From NCBI GenBank assembly GCA_030035585.1, contig CM057472.1, forward strand, positions 86,673,601 through 86,737,600: DNA of 64,000 nucleotides. The letters run 5' to 3'. The notes beneath the pieces were generated by a model. The model saw nothing but the letters and a program-made list of their open reading frames with translations. It ran no database searches and had not been told where the DNA came from. Numbering within the stretch: the stretch's first letter is position 1; every line of letters begins with the position of its first letter. A program made the translations under genes and the position numbers. This document shows positions 1-12,530 of this stretch, in pieces. This DNA is from Dugong dugon. Lineage: Eukaryota > Chordata > Mammalia > Sirenia > Dugongidae.

Positions 1-789
1 GGTCAGTGGCAGAGTTGGGAGGGGAGGAAACCCAGGCCCTGTTCTCCCATCCTTCAGTCCACCCCGTTGCCTAAAGCAATCAGGGCAGAAGCCGATGGTG
101 CTACTGGGAAATGACATCTGGGGGTGTGTTTTGAGGCGGGTGGGAGCTGCGCGAGTGTTCTTGTGTGGATGTGTGCGGACATGAAAGTGTCTGTGTTCCA
201 GCCACTTGGAACTCCCCCTTCTCTCAGTGTATTTGTCGGGATTACTCTAAGGGGGATATTAGTGTTGTCTAATAACAGCCTCAGATTTATCAAGGGATTT
301 GTTTGATTAATTCCAAAGCAAAGTACAGCGCATAGATTAAAGCTCAGCCTGTATGGTGGATCTAAGCCACCCATTCACTGCCCTTTCCAATTCATGGTGG
401 GAGGCTCTTCTCTTTTTCTTGTTGTCCTGATTGTTGAAGGCTCTAGCCTTTCAGACCCTACCCTTGAGTGGTCGAAACTATTTTCCACGGCTGAGATGCG
501 TGAGTTCTGAGTGTACAGTTAAATCCTCAAGTTCACACTGTCTTTCTTCAATGAGGGCTTCCAAGATTTGGCTGCTTAGTGCCTGGATTTTCCTCCCAGA
601 ACCCTGTCAGTGGGAAAAGCAATGAACTGGGATGCAGATGACCTGGAGTATGGTTTCAGCTCCAACATCGTCCAGCTGAGTGGACATGCTAATTTCCCTG
701 TCTTGGGTCTGCGTTTCCTCCTCTGTGCCTCAGAGTAGCCTATATAACTTCATGGCACTGATCACATTTACAGCTAAATAATAACTATC

Positions 790-925
790 TGATTATTTGT
801 TGTCCCTCTTCTCAGCTCGTCTGGAGACTTTGAGAGGGTAAGACCTGTGTCTGTCTTGCTAACCTCTCATTGCACCAGTGCCTAGCACTTGTCCTTGGGA
901 CATGGATATGTGCAATGAACATATG
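790..925 (+). repeat. L2 LINE 3' end fragment
   Basis: The sequence shows the degenerate L2 tail pattern (gagagggtaagacctgtgtc, then a tctgtcttgct and cctagcac pattern). Old and truncated. Confidence 0.45.
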
Positions 926-1784
926 TCAAGGGAATGAACCTGTAAAAAGAAGGGGATGGGCTGACTTGACATCCCAGAACTCTTCCATTTCTGAAATTCT
1001 CGCTTTTCCTCTGCCCCATTCTCTCTGAAGCAATCATATAAACACTCCCTCCACTTTTTATATTTTTCACTATTTTTTTACTCCATTTAATTGCAGTACC
1101 ATAGAAGTTACGAGATAAAAATGATGATTAATAATAATTATAATTATAATGCAAAAAGTATATTATTGGTAGTCTGTGGCCTTCCCTAAATGTGAGGCTC
1201 ATTTTAAGGACTCCTCCTCTGTTTATTCAGTCATTATGGTTCCTGGCAGTGGAGTTCTTCTTTGCCTGGGTTTCTGAGCTCCCTGCAGAATCCTGTTGAG
1301 CCCTTCAGAACAGGGCTGGCACTAACTAGTAGGCTATATGCGTGGTTCTCAGACTCACAAGGGACTCTTTTAGGTCCAGAGCAGATACTATGCTACTGTC
1401 ACATTGCAACATCCCCCTGCCTTACAAGGGGAAAAAAATTCAATCTTGCCCATTTTCTGAAAATGAGGAAAGAGGAGGGGCATAAGGAAAGCAGAGAAGC
1501 AGAAAGGGGCTCATCAGTGAGAAAGCCTCCTGGTAGGACCACTTGCTTTCCCCTGGGGTTCCTCGGGTCACCAAAAGCTCCTTCCCTCAGGGCAAGGACC
1601 TTCAGGAGGCATTTGTTTGAAAGCACCAAGCTCAGATGAGCCAGCAACTGCCCCACTCCTTCTCAAGCTCATGGAAGATACTGCTGATCAGTTATGATCC
1701 CCTTTTCTTTCCAAGTCCAGATGCAGCCTCAGACAGTTTCTTAAACACAGTACTCTAGGCAGCTACCAGTCGAAGAACAAGGAA

Positions 1785-1985
1785 CTCATGTGTGCTGAGC
1801 ATGGTGCCAGGCAGGTCATTAGGCATTTTATATGCATTTGCCCCTTTTGATTCTCTTGACAATTGATATAGTGATCTCCATGTTACAGATGAATCTCAGA
1901 GAAACTTATCCAAGGTCACGTTATGAATAGCAAAGCTGACATTTAAGCTCAAAGCTCTTTATGGTCTTCCCGCTGCACTACGTGT
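1785..1985 (-). repeat. MIR SINE
   Basis: Diverged minus-strand MIR, with TGCCAGGCAGGTCATTAGGC, then TTACAGATGAATCTCAGAGA and AAGGTCACGTTATGAATAG in family order. Confidence 0.7.
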
Positions 1986-2439
1986 CTCCCCGAGAGTCCA
2001 GTCCTCAAGGGGGTCCATCTGATCACCAGCCAGTTACAGTGAAATGTTCTTACAAAAGATTCCTCTCCACTTAATTGTTGCTGTCCATTCTCTAAGGGCC
2101 ATCTTAAGGTTTCTCCAGTAAAAGACTTTGAAGCATTCTACATGAACCCTGAATCCCCCACTAGTCCTAAGTGTGAGAGTGGGTGGTCATACACAGCCAT
2201 CCTGTTAGGTTTATGCGCTCTCTTGGTTGATTAGATTTACTAGTACTGCATCCAGTGCAGTCTTTCTGAGTCTCCAGTGCCTAAGCTGGTGTCTGGCATG
2301 TAGTAAAGGGGCAATGAACGTTAGCTATTTTGTATTGAATCAGACACAAGGGCTCACTATGGGAACAAAAGAAGGGTGAGGATAATTAAAGGCTTACGGT
2401 AAATTGAAAGCCAGCTGTTCTGAGAACCTCAAACCCAGG

Positions 2440-2525
2440 CTTTCTCAAACTGTATTCTGCGAGATGTTCCTAGGTGTTCTGGGGAAGGAAAAGTATTCAA
2501 TGGTCCAAAAACGTTTGAGAAACGA
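2440..2525. repeat. hAT-type MITE fragment
   Basis: CTTTCTCAAACTGTATTCTG and a matching inverted end CGTTTGAGAAACGAT about 70 nt later suggest a short MER-group element. Confidence 0.35.
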
Positions 2526-3001
2526 TATACTATATCCTCTCTTGGACTTCACAATGCGCCTTAGCATAGATGAGGCTTTCTGAAGTCTTGATGAGCTTTG
2601 TTTAACTTGATTGATTAAAGAGACACTTGATTAGCTTTGTTTAACTCAGTGTTTTCTGTATTTGACCACAGGAGATTTTTTTTTTTTTTTTTCCTCAAGA
2701 AACTCCTATTCCAATCTTGTTGAATGTTGTATTTTTATGAAATTCGGTTTTGGAGATGTTGCCCCAACTTCTAATCTTTTCTATGAAATATGGATCATGA
2801 GATCTTGCCTAGTGGGTTGTGGATATGATAATGCACATTACATACACTCTAATGTATTTAAGGACCAGCAGCTCTTCCAGTTACTTTTCCACTGCACTAG
2901 TCAAGCCCACACCAGTTTCCTAAAATTTGCCTCCATGCCCCAAAAGGTGATAGGTTTGGGTAGTTGGACTGGTGAGGGAAGGCTGATACTACGGAAAGGA
3001 A

Positions 3002-3225
3002 AAGAGCTTTGGATGCAGATAAATCTGTGTTCAAATCCTGACTCACTGCTTATGAGTGAAGTGGACTTGGGCGTAGTAATTCCATGAGCCTTGCTTTCCT
3101 TGTCTGTTAAGTGGGGATAATAACAGTACCTAGGCCAGTGGGGGCGGTGGTTAGGATTAAATGAGGTCATACATAGACAACGCTGCCACTGTGCCTGACA
3201 TATAGGAGGCCTTCTGCCAATGGAA
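3002..3225 (+). repeat. MIR SINE
   Basis: Nearly full plus-strand MIR: GTGTTCAAATCCTGACTCAC, then TTAAGTGGGGATAATAACAG, TTAGGATTAAATGAGGTCAT and GTGCCTGACATATAGGAGG. Confidence 0.75.
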
Positions 3226-3404
3226 GAGATCATAATGGATAATAATCTCACACCTAGCTTCTGGGTCATTTTTAAAATTTTTCTATATGTTATTATTGTG
3301 AATAGGGACCCTGCTTAATCCTCTTTTGACACCAAGATCTAGCATAGTGGCTAGTAAGAAATTGCCACTCCGTTAATATTTCTTAAGTACATGGATGAAT
3401 GATA

Positions 3405-3640
3405 CAGCACTTTACTGATTGAGTGCCTCCTCTGTGCCAGGCGCTGTGCTCAGTGCTTCTGCTCCTTATAACCCTTACATCATTCCTACAAGGTAAGTAG
3501 AGTATCCCCATTTTACAGATGAGGAAGCTAAGGCTCAGAGAGGTTAGTTAACACGCCCAAGCTCACATACATAGTGTGCGGAAGAGCCTAGCTTTTTACC
3601 CAAGGCTACCTGACTCCAGAACCTGCTTCTTAACCTCTAC
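3405..3640 (-). repeat. MIR SINE
   Basis: Well-preserved minus-strand MIR, with CTGTGCCAGGCGCTGTGCTC, CCATTTTACAGATGAGGAAG and GGCTCAGAGAGGTTAGTTAA in order. Confidence 0.85.
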
Positions 3641-4094
3641 GTTATATGCAAGAGGAGAGGAAAGTGAAAATCTTTTCATCTAGGGCAGAAGTTGTGTTTT
3701 CCAACATGGGGGTCCATTGATTTCTTCCCCCTTCTGTAATAGGCTCCTCTCTATCCTACCAGATGATGGAAAAGCCTCCTATTTCTCTTTTGATTTCCTG
3801 GTGCTCTCTGAGATGCAGATGTTTATTCCTCTCCCTGGTGGGTCATGCTGCAGTTTGGGGAGAACAGCATCCATTTCTTTGCCTAGGAAGTGGGCACTTG
3901 GTCTTGTACCCTAGCAGTACGCACCTACTGTGAGGACTTTTCCAAAGCCCTGTCCTGTTGGGTGGAGATGATTGTAGGTAGGTGCCATCCTCACAGCCCA
4001 AAGCTGGGAAGTGTTATTTATCTAGAGGTACCTTTTGTTAGTAAGGCTTAACCCAGGTGGATAGAAGCTCAGCTTAGCACTTGCTGGCAGAGAC

Positions 4095-4205
4095 ACTGAT
4101 GATGATCATCGCAATGTTTACTGAGTGCTGACTATGTGCCTAGTGCTGTGCCAAGATCATCTCATTTGAGCCTCACAACAGTCCAATCAGTTAGGTGCAG
4201 TCAAT
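4095..4205 (-). repeat. MIR SINE fragment
   Basis: Minus-strand MIR part: TGACTATGTGCCTAGTGCTG and CTCATTTGAGCCTCACAACA. Confidence 0.65.
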
Positions 4206-4485
4206 TCTGTTAAAAAGCTGCTTTTAAAAATGCAAATTTGTTTCAATGTGATTGATATTAGGGAGCAATCTGATCATAAGGAGAAGTTTGCTTTTGATCA
4301 TGCTCGAGTTTTTTCCATGAGAAACTCCTCTGTCCCTAGCTGAACTGTGCCATAGAAATACACAAAACACACACACCTCAAACATCTACCAGCTACCTCG
4401 GTTTACCATGTGTATTATGAACCATGCCCATCCACATCTGGTGTTACTACTTTCCATCCAATTTCAGATGCCCTTTCTCCCACCA

Positions 4486-4686
4486 AGGAGCCCTGGTGGC
4501 CCAGTGGTTAAGCACTTGGCTGCTAATTGAAAGGTCGGAGGTTTGAACCCACCAGCTACTCCGCAGGAGAAAGGTGTAGCAATCTGCTGCCCTAAAGATT
4601 ACAGCCTTGGAAGCCCTATGGGGCAGTTCTACTCTGTCCTATAGGTTCACTATGAGTCAGAATGGACTTGATGGCAGTGGGTTCTC
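4486..4686 (+). repeat. AfroSINE
   Basis: Nearly full copy. The head GGAGCCCTGGTGGCCCAGTG holds a tRNA A box, AGGTTTGAACCC the B box, and the RTE-like tail contains TATGAGTCAGAATGGACTTG. This GAGCCCTGGTGG type is the first of two subfamilies in the window. Confidence 0.9.
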
Positions 4687-5173
4687 TCCTCCCATCACTT
4701 CACGGTAACTCTCAGGCTGCCACCCATCTCACGCCCACTTCCACAGTAAACTTCAGATCTTTTTAAAGTGCCACATTATTGTGTAGTATTTATGTATTTC
4801 TTATCCATTCAACCTGTGTAAAGCTGTGCTATCATTTTTATTAAGTTCCTGTTGTTCCTTTTCTTTTTTAATATGTCACTGATGAGGTTTTTGAGTGTTG
4901 TGCCCCAGCCCCGTGCTTCCTGTAAGCCCCGGGGGTTTTATTGTGCTATTTTGCACAGTGAAGTAACTTTCAGGAATGCATAGGAGCATCCATTTCTTTG
5001 CTTGGAAGTGGGCATTTGGGCCCTCTCCCCTGGCAGTGCTCACTGCTGTGAGGACTTTTCTAAAGGCCTCGTCCTGTTGGATGGAGACGGGAACTGACGG
5101 TACTACTGTTATTCCCTTGTGGCAGGTGAGGAAGGTGAAGCTCAGAAATTTGCGTCAAATATTTTTTCATCAC

Positions 5174-5456
5174 AGCTCCCTGGGTGATGCAAACGGTTAA
5201 TGCGCTCGGCTGCTAACCAAAAGGCTTGTGGTTCAAGTTCACCCAGAGGCACTCAGAAGAAAGCCTGGCAATTTACTTCCAAAAAAATCAGACATTGAAA
5301 ACACTGTGGAGCAAAGTTCTGCTCTGACACACTTGGGGTCACCATGAGTTGGAGTCGACTCAACAACAGCTTTTTTTTTTTTTTTTTAATGCTTGATCAC
5401 GAGTAGGGTCGCTATGAGTTGGAATCGACTCAATGGCAATGGGTTTGTTTTGTTTT
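5174..5456 (+). repeat. AfroSINE followed by a second SINE tail fragment
   Basis: A CTCCCTGGGTGATGC-headed AfroSINE runs to about 5363. A T run (5372-5388) follows, then a second 55-nt SINE tail (GTCGCTATGAGTTGGAATCG, 5408-5456). The lone tail suggests a truncated second insertion or a rearranged copy. Confidence 0.8.
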
Positions 5457-6167
5457 AAGCAAAGCCAAGGCCCCAGATTATCTAACCCCCATATCTGTGC
5501 TCAAAGCCCGTAAAACACAAAAGAAGGCCATTTGCACTGATCTTTGAACCTGAAACAAGTAGACTGCCTCTTCTCCCAACTGTCAGTCAAGCTCTCTTTC
5601 CTCAGGCCAGAGTCACTACAGCTCTTTCACAGCCCCTGGAGGTACTCGGGCACAGCAGTGGGCTGACTCACAGAACTGCAACCCATGTTGCTTTCTGTTC
5701 TTCATCCTGCTCCTCTCCCTCCCGCTGCCTTCTTAGGCTGGCTCACACCTGATGGGGCAGCCACCCACTCTGTCTTCAATCTGGAGTTATTAGCATCAAA
5801 GAACAAAAGCAAACAGCACCAGGGCTTGGTGCTCAGTCCTCTACAAAGGCAAATAAATGGGCTTTCTTGTTAGGGATAAAGTTAACACCACCCTGCCTTT
5901 TGTAGAGACACAACTCTTCCTATGTTTGAAGAGCTCAGGGCTCAGATGCGAGAACCTGGAAGAGCCTGGTGCACAGGAAACTCAGTCTCCTTACTGCTGG
6001 AAGTTTGCTTTAGCTCTGAACTTAAAAAAAGAAAACAAAACAAACAAACAAAAAAAACCTTCTGTGTTTGTTCCTGGAGAAGATGGGAGAAACTTGCACT
6101 TATTCCCCCCAGATGATGGGTCATTGCAGACATGCTGTTTTTGCCCTTTTCCATCTTCTAGTTATGG

Positions 6168-6375
6168 TCAGTCCCTGGGTGGTGCAAAGGCTTACTGCGT
6201 CCACCTCCTAACCAAAAGGTTAGAGGTTCGAAGCCACCCAGAGGCACTTCAGAAGAAAGGCTTAGCAATCTGCTTCTGAAAAATCAGCCACTGAAAACTC
6301 TGTGGATCACACTTCTACTCTGACACACATGGGGTCGCCATGAGTCAGTGTCTACTTGACAGCAACAGGATTTAG
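6168..6375 (+). repeat. AfroSINE
   Basis: GTCCCTGGGTGGTGC head, ACCAAAAGGTTAGAGGTTCG B-box region, and a CGCCATGAGTCAGTGTCTAC tail. Second subfamily. Confidence 0.85.
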
Positions 6376-7053
6376 TTCTGGTTCGGTGTACTCCTCAAGG
6401 AAGGCCAGTCCAAGGTCTATCTTAATAACTGTAAGAGTACATCTGGAGGCTAGTGGCCAGCCTGCCTTCACTCTGCCTCTAGCTCTGTCCAGCATCCAAA
6501 GACCCTCATGCACATTTGTGTGGACACTTCACCCTGTAGAAGACCCCAGCTCTTACAAAGGCTTCCTCTTGGCCACTTGAGTACACACCCTAGTGGGTTG
6601 GTCTGCTCTTGGGAGAATGGACTCAGGGAAGAGGCCCATGTCGACTTGGGGAATTTGGGAAGGGAATTCTGAGTACTGGAGTATAGTCTACGAGGGTGGG
6701 CAGGTGTTGCTGGCTCTGGGTGGGAGCATCCATTTGGTCCTGTGGACTCCTCAGTTCCTGGGTGGGATGTAACCACAGAAGGACCAGACTGTGCCCCTCT
6801 GAAGCAGGGATCCCAGGGCAGGGACCCCTGCCATCTAGGCCTATGGGTGTACTGCATTTGACCCTTCCCTCTGCCCTGGGCTGTGCCTTTTTCTCACTGC
6901 TGTGAGATGCCCAGTATTCTTATTCCTAATTTGTACCTGGGTGGATTAGGCGGTTCCTGTCCTGATTTGCTCTGTTTTCAGAAACACAGCTTGACCCTTA
7001 CTTGATATGTCATTCTGACTTTGAGAAGTATTAATATTGATGGAGCATCCTCC

Positions 7054-7705
7054 TTTTTTTTTTTTTAATTGATGTGCTTTAAGTGAAAGTTTACAATTCA
7101 AGTTAGTCTCTCATACAAAAATTCATACATACATTATTATGTGACCCTAGTTTCTCTCCCTATACTGTGACAGCACACTCTTCCTTTCCACCCCGGATTT
7201 CCCGTGTCCATTCAACCAGCTCCTGACCCTCTCTGCCTTCTCATCTCACCTCTGGACAGGAGCTGCCCATTTACTCTCATGTATCTACTTGAGCTAAGAA
7301 GCACACTCTTCACGAGTATCGTTTTATGTCCCATCATAGTCCAGTCTAATCTTTGTCTGAAGAGTTGGCCTCGGGAATGGTTTTAGTTTTGCGCTAACAG
7401 ACAGTCCGGGGACCATGTCTTCTGGGGTCCCTTCAATCTCGATCAAACCATTAAGTCTGGTCTTACTAGAATTTGACTTCTGCACCCCAGTTTTCTCCTG
7501 CTCCATCAGGGACTTTCTGTTGTGTTCCCTGTCAAGGCAGTCATTGTGGTAGCCGGGCACCATCTGGTTCTTCTGGTCTCAGGCTGATGAAGTCTCTGGT
7601 TTATGTGGCCCTTTCTGTCCCTAGGACTAATACTTTCTTTGTGTCTATGGTGTTCTTCATTCTCCTTTACTCCAGGTGGGTTGGGACCAATTGATGCATC
7701 TTAAA
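7054..7705 (-). mobile_element. Afrotherian LINE 3' end, minus strand
   Basis: It begins (window sense) with a T run, the reverse of a 3' A tail, then TTGATGTGCTTTAAGTGAAA, and continues for about 650 nt to GGTTGGGACCAATTGATGC. It matches the plus-strand copy at 18200-18984 over most of its length, with 69 consecutive complementary bases at 7205-7273 versus 18756-18824. It looks like the untranslated 3' part of a high-copy elephant LINE; I do not assign the superfamily. Confidence 0.7.
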
Positions 7706-7774
7706 CAAGGCAGTCCCATCGAGTTTTGCTCTCACAGGTTTCACTGTATATGTGTGTGTGTATACATATACACC

Positions 7775-7990
7775 CTCAGGAGAAATATGTGGCAGTCTAT
7801 TTCCATAAAGATTACAGCCTTGGAGACCCTAGGGGAAGTTCTACTCTGTCCTATAGATGGATTGACACAGTAGCTGCCACAATGGGCTCAAACATAACAT
7901 TTGTGAGGATAATGCAGGACTGGGCAGTGTTTCATTCCGTTGTACATAGGGTCACTATGAGTCAGAACCAACTCGACAGCACTAACAACA
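7775..7990 (+). repeat. AfroSINE of long type with full RTE tail
   Basis: The head is lost; the body AGGAGAAATATGTGGCAGTC is followed by an extended tail (GGATTGACACAGTAGCTGCC, then CATAACATTTGTGAGGATAA) and GTCACTATGAGTCAGAACCA, ending in AACAACAGCA. The long tail is what other copies here carry as RTE-only fragments. Confidence 0.8.
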
Positions 7991-9079
7991 GCAGCATACA
8001 TATGCACACGCGTACACATATTCATACACACACATGTGTAAAAAAAAAAAATGGAAGCACCTTGCAGAAGAAAAGGCAGTTGACAACCAGATAAGATGGA
8101 TCTGGGGGACATGGCATCCTAACCTGTGCCAGCACTTCCTCAGCTCCCTCCTGCTGTTTTATTTTCGCACACTGCTGGGCCTGTAGTTTTCCAGAGCACC
8201 ACTGCGTTTAAATCTGTATTCTATTTTCTCTCCTCCAAAATAGGTCAGACCCAAGGCAGAGTTCACCAGGTGGGGTCCCTGAAGGTTTGGCTGGGACTCG
8301 CCTCCAGGAGGCTGGCTGGGGAGCCCACCTCACACTTCCCCAGTGTCCTCCAGGGTGTGTGTGGGGATGTTGAAGCAATGAGTAGGGGTGGGTGGGTATT
8401 GGACTCCTGCCTCTTGAGATGATCTAGTCCAAATGAAGGGTGAGGTGGGAGGGGTCCGTGGCTGAGGTATTATCTGTATGTGCAACAGGGGCAGATGGAA
8501 GGTTCTTTCTTCTTCCCCTGTGGCTAGAAGAGCCGGATCTCCCCCGGCTTCAGGAAACTGTTTCCTTTGAACTGAGAAAAAGCAAAACAAAAGAGCTGAA
8601 TGTACATACTTGTGGCTGAAGTTTCTGTTTAATATGCAGTCAGCGTCCTTTGGGTACTGAGTGGAGGTGGGAATGGCCCAATTTACTTCTTCCCTGGTTG
8701 TGATGCTCAGGAGAGTGGGTGGAGGGTGTTAGGAGGTTTCAAATCCTCCCTTTCCTGATTTGATGCTGCTTCCTGCCCCCACCTCCCCCCACCCCCCGAT
8801 TTGAGCATGGCAGTCCTAAGGGAGGTGACCACAGACTTGGCCAGAATTAATTTTCATCAGATCTCCCTTCCCCCACACTGTGTATTTCTTGAACGCTGCT
8901 CTCTGCCAAGGACTGTGTGTGTCAGGGTAGGAGGACAAGAGAGGGTTATGTGAGCCAGTCCTGGGCCCTCCTGATCTAGAAGTAGAAGTAACTAGTAACT
9001 AACACTAATGGAACAGGCTCCTGCCTAGAGACTTTACGTTTGCTATTTCCCTGCTTGAACAGGCTTTGCCAGGTAGGTG

Positions 9080-9590
9080 GAAGGCTCATATTTCACCTTC
9101 TTCAGGTGTCAGCTCAAATATTACTTTCTCAGAAAGGCCTTCTTTAACTGTCGTGGTTGTCAGTTGCTGTTGAGTAGGCTCCGACTCTTTGTGACCTTGT
9201 GTAAAACAATGAAACGTTGCCCGGTCCTGCGCCGTCTTCATGATCATTGGTATGTTGGAATCCATTGTTGTGGCTATTGTGTCAATCCATCTCGTTGAAG
9301 ATTTCCGTTGTTTTCACTGACTCTCTACTTTATCAAACATGATGTCCTCTTCTAGTGATTATAGGGCCCCACCTTTGCCCCTTACCCTACTTTTCCTTTC
9401 TTTGTAGCACTGTCTGACATTATAAGTCTGTTTTTATCACGTATCTCTCCCATTAGAGCACAAGCTTTATGAGAGTAGAGATATTGTCTGTTTTGTTCAC
9501 CACTTGTATCCCCAGTGTTTAAAGAAGGGTCTGGCCTATAATAGGTGCTCAGTAAACATGTATTGAATGGTGAATAGATTATCTCAATTG
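9080..9590 (+). repeat. L2 LINE 3' end, split by an RTE/SINE tail
   Basis: CAGCTCAAATATTACTTTCT and AGAAAGGCCTTC lead into an insertion at about 9148-9360, after which the L2 resumes (GAGCACAAGCTTTATGAGAG, CAGTAAACATGTATTGAATG). The insert postdates the L2. Confidence 0.75.
9148..9360 (-). mobile_element. RTE/long AfroSINE 3' tail, minus strand
   Basis: GTTGCTGTTGAGTAGGCTCC, then CGTTGCCCGGTCCTGCGCCG and TGTGTCAATCCATCTCGTTG: the reverse complement of the RTE-like tail, ending near ATGATGTCCTCTTCTAG, inside an L2. Confidence 0.75.
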
Positions 9591-9735
9591 ATTAAACCAT
9601 CGAGATAGGTACTTCTAGTATCTTCATTTATAGATGAGAAAATTGAGGCTCAAAGATGTTAAGGCACTTGCCTATGGACAGAGGAGCACAACAAGGATTT
9701 GACTTTAGGTCTGTCCTGACTCCATTATTATACCA
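9590..9735 (-). repeat. MIR SINE fragment
   Basis: Minus-strand MIR: TTATAGATGAGAAAATTGAG, GGCTCAAAGATGTTAAGGCA, then CAAGGATTTGACTTTAGGTC. Confidence 0.7.
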
Positions 9736-10699
9736 GAAAACCCTATTTTCTTCTTTGTTGTTCTTATTCTCAGGTGGGCTATCTCCATATGGCAACAAAG
9801 ATGGAATCTGGCTGCTTCCATGATAAGAGAGGAGCCCATTTCCTGATAATTCTAGCAAAATTCTCTGGGAAGACTCTCATTGGCTTGGCTTTGGTCACAT
9901 GTCTATCCCTGAGCCAATTATTTTGTCCAGGAGAGAGACTATTCTGTTGACCCAGCCTGATTCACATGCCTACTCTTGAAGCTAAGGGGAGCAGATTCAA
10001 CTTTATCAAATCACATGGACTGAGGGTGGGAAAAGGTGTTCCCCAGAAGATAACTCAGAGGTTGTTACGAAAAGTGGAAAGGGATGCTAGATAGACGATA
10101 TGGCAGATGCAGACTGTTAAGATTCTGATTTTTATCATACCACCCCCACCCTCATTTCATTCCTGTTGGTTAAACTTGGGTCATTAACTACTTCTTGGGC
10201 AGGGGCCAGGTAGTACTGTGTCTCTATTGCTCAAGCTGAATGTAAAGACCAGATCTGACCCCAGGTCAGTGCCATGGTGAGGAGCTGAGCTCAGACCCTG
10301 ATCATCCCTGGTTAAGGGGGGTATTTCTTGGTAGCCTTGTCGTCCCTCTGTGGTAAGAACAAATGCTGTTGTTTTTATGGGCGGACTGGATCTGGGCCAA
10401 ATGAAGGCTTGAGGAGGGAAAACAAAAGAAATAAGAAGAGATTTTGTTTCAACCTCTGCTCTTGGTCACCCAGAATCCTTCAACTCTCCCCTTCTCCCAC
10501 TTCATGCTGAGTAGTGGGGAGGGAGGAAAGAGGGACCAGAGGGAGGGAGAACTGGAGCAGATGACCTTTTCATAAGTAGAAGAGTTGAACCAAAATCACC
10601 AAAAGAAATACAGCTTAATTCCTATGGTCTCTTGGTGTTTCCAGTGAGCCATATGGTCAATATTTTTTTTGGTGCTTCTGTTTGTGGAATTTCACAATG

Positions 10700-10935
10700 A
10701 TAACAATCAGAGCAGCTAACATTCATGCAATGTTTATGCTGTACTGAGTTAAGTGCTTTACAAGTATTTAATCTCATTTGATTCTCAGAACAATCCCATG
10801 AAGGAAGCTCTGTTATTATTCCCATTTTATAGCCGAGGAAAATGACTCTCAGTGATTGGCCCAAAGCCACAGAGCAGATCAGGATTTGAACCCAGACCTG
10901 TCTGTCTCTGAAGCTTAAGCTGGTAACCACAGTGC
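10700..10935 (-). repeat. MIR SINE
   Basis: Full minus-strand MIR: GTTAAGTGCTTTACAAGTAT, CCATTTTATAGCCGAGGAAA, ATCAGGATTTGAACCCAGAC. Confidence 0.85.
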
Positions 10936-11689
10936 CAAAATGGGCAGCTAATTAGTATTGAAATACCTTTGGGGATCCCAAGGTAGCATGTCTCCCTTGG
11001 GTTTTGGTGCCCCCATAGAGCGTGTTTCTTTGAACAACAGTGTTTACACTCCCACCACAGAACTCCACCACATGTAAACAGTTTGAAATCCTGTTTAATT
11101 AAGAGTATTTTAAAGACCACTATTCCAGGCAATCCATCAGTCACAGTTAATGGTCCTGCTTCGTTATTTATGCAGTATGTTTTCTCTTCCCACCTCGTCT
11201 GTTTTGCCTGTTTTCTTCCTCCCTCCTGTCACTCCACCCCTAAATCTAACTCTCCAGAAAACCTGAAAGGACATGTGGCTGGAGGATGACTCAGAGCTCT
11301 CTAGAAATCTCTTTGGGCAGATACAGCTTCTAGGGAATACAGGGTGTGGCCTGAAGACCTGCGGAGCTTTTGACATGGGTCTGCCCCTCCCCGATGCTGA
11401 GGCACAGCTCACAGCTCAGTCCAGTTGGAGTCTTGAGTTTTCCTGGGTCAAGAGCCTTAAGGACTCTGGAGCTTTACAAATCTGCTGGTGTTTTCATTAT
11501 CGCGTGGAGTGCATTGCCCACCTTGTTAAGGCAGCACATTAAAGACACAGAGGATAAACCATCACCCACTCCTGGGGGGGACTGGGAGACTCTCACCCTC
11601 TCTTCCATGGCTTCAGGGTGCTCACTTTGGCCTGCAAACTGAATTGGGGTCCCAAATGCCTCTAAGAGTCTGGGTTTCAGTTGAATGAA

Positions 11690-11825
11690 CATTGAACTGG
11701 GTGGGATTCAAGAGATCTAGGATCTTCTCCAGACTCTTGTCTCTGAACTAGCTGTGTGACCTTGGGTAGATCTCTTAAACTCTTTCATCCTCCATCTTAA
11801 CAAAAACAAATTAAACTAGATAATA
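11690..11825 (+). repeat. MIR SINE fragment
   Basis: Plus-strand MIR core: CTAGCTGTGTGACCTTGGGT with ATCTCTTAAACTCTTTC. An AfroSINE begins just after it. Confidence 0.6.
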
Positions 11826-11835
11826 TCTATATCAA

Positions 11836-12044
11836 GGAGCCCTGCTGGTGCAAACAACTAAGTGCTCGACTGCTAACGAAAAGGTTGGTGGTTTGAACCC
11901 ACCTATCAGTTCTGCGAGAGAAAAACCTGACCATCTGCTTCTGTAAAGACTGCAACTAAGAAAACCCTATGGGGCACTTCTACTCTGTCACAAGGGTTTG
12001 CTCTAAGTAGAAAATGACTTGATGGCACCTAACAACAACAACAA
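11836..12044 (+). repeat. AfroSINE
   Basis: GGAGCCCTGCTGGTGCAAAC head, AGGTTGGTGGTTTGAACCCA, and a GATGGCACCTAACAACAACA tail. Fairly diverged. Confidence 0.85.
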
Positions 12045-12299
12045 ATGTCTATAACTGCCCCAGATCCACCATTAAATGATTCTATGTGAGTCCCCAGGAT
12101 TGTCTGGATGGTTTCCTGACCACCTCTTGTTCCTTCTCCTCTGCTGTAGTATATACCGTGGACTACTGACAGGTAGGGTCTTGGGGTTTTAACAATGCCT
12201 TGGGCTGCTCTTGGTTAAGCTTCCCCAGAACAATTCTATTTCACATTTGAGGGTAGAGGGAGGAGATTGTATTGTTCATGTAGATGATGGGAGTGAACA

Positions 12300-12530
12300 G
12301 TTCTTCATTTTCTGAAGGTTCATTGGCTTAATTCAAATGTCAGCCCTCCCAGGGTTAGCTATTTATTTGCATTTGTCAAAAGTGATTTCAAATGGCAATT
12401 CCTGTCATTAATGATGAGGTGAAAATTAAAGGGGGAAGCAGAATTTCAATTTGTAATGTGAATTATCAACTCACGTGCAAGCTTGTGCACATACACAGCT
12501 GTCTGTGATGAAGAACGGTCACTGGGAATC
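12300..12530. other. Unique, homeodomain-site-rich block (candidate conserved element)
   Basis: No repeat signature. It contains the palindrome TCATTAATGA (12405-12414), several TAAT cores, TTTGCATTTGTC and TTCATTGGCTTAATTC. It lies 560-790 nt before microexon A. A conserved intronic enhancer is one reading; no alignment could be run. Confidence 0.3.
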
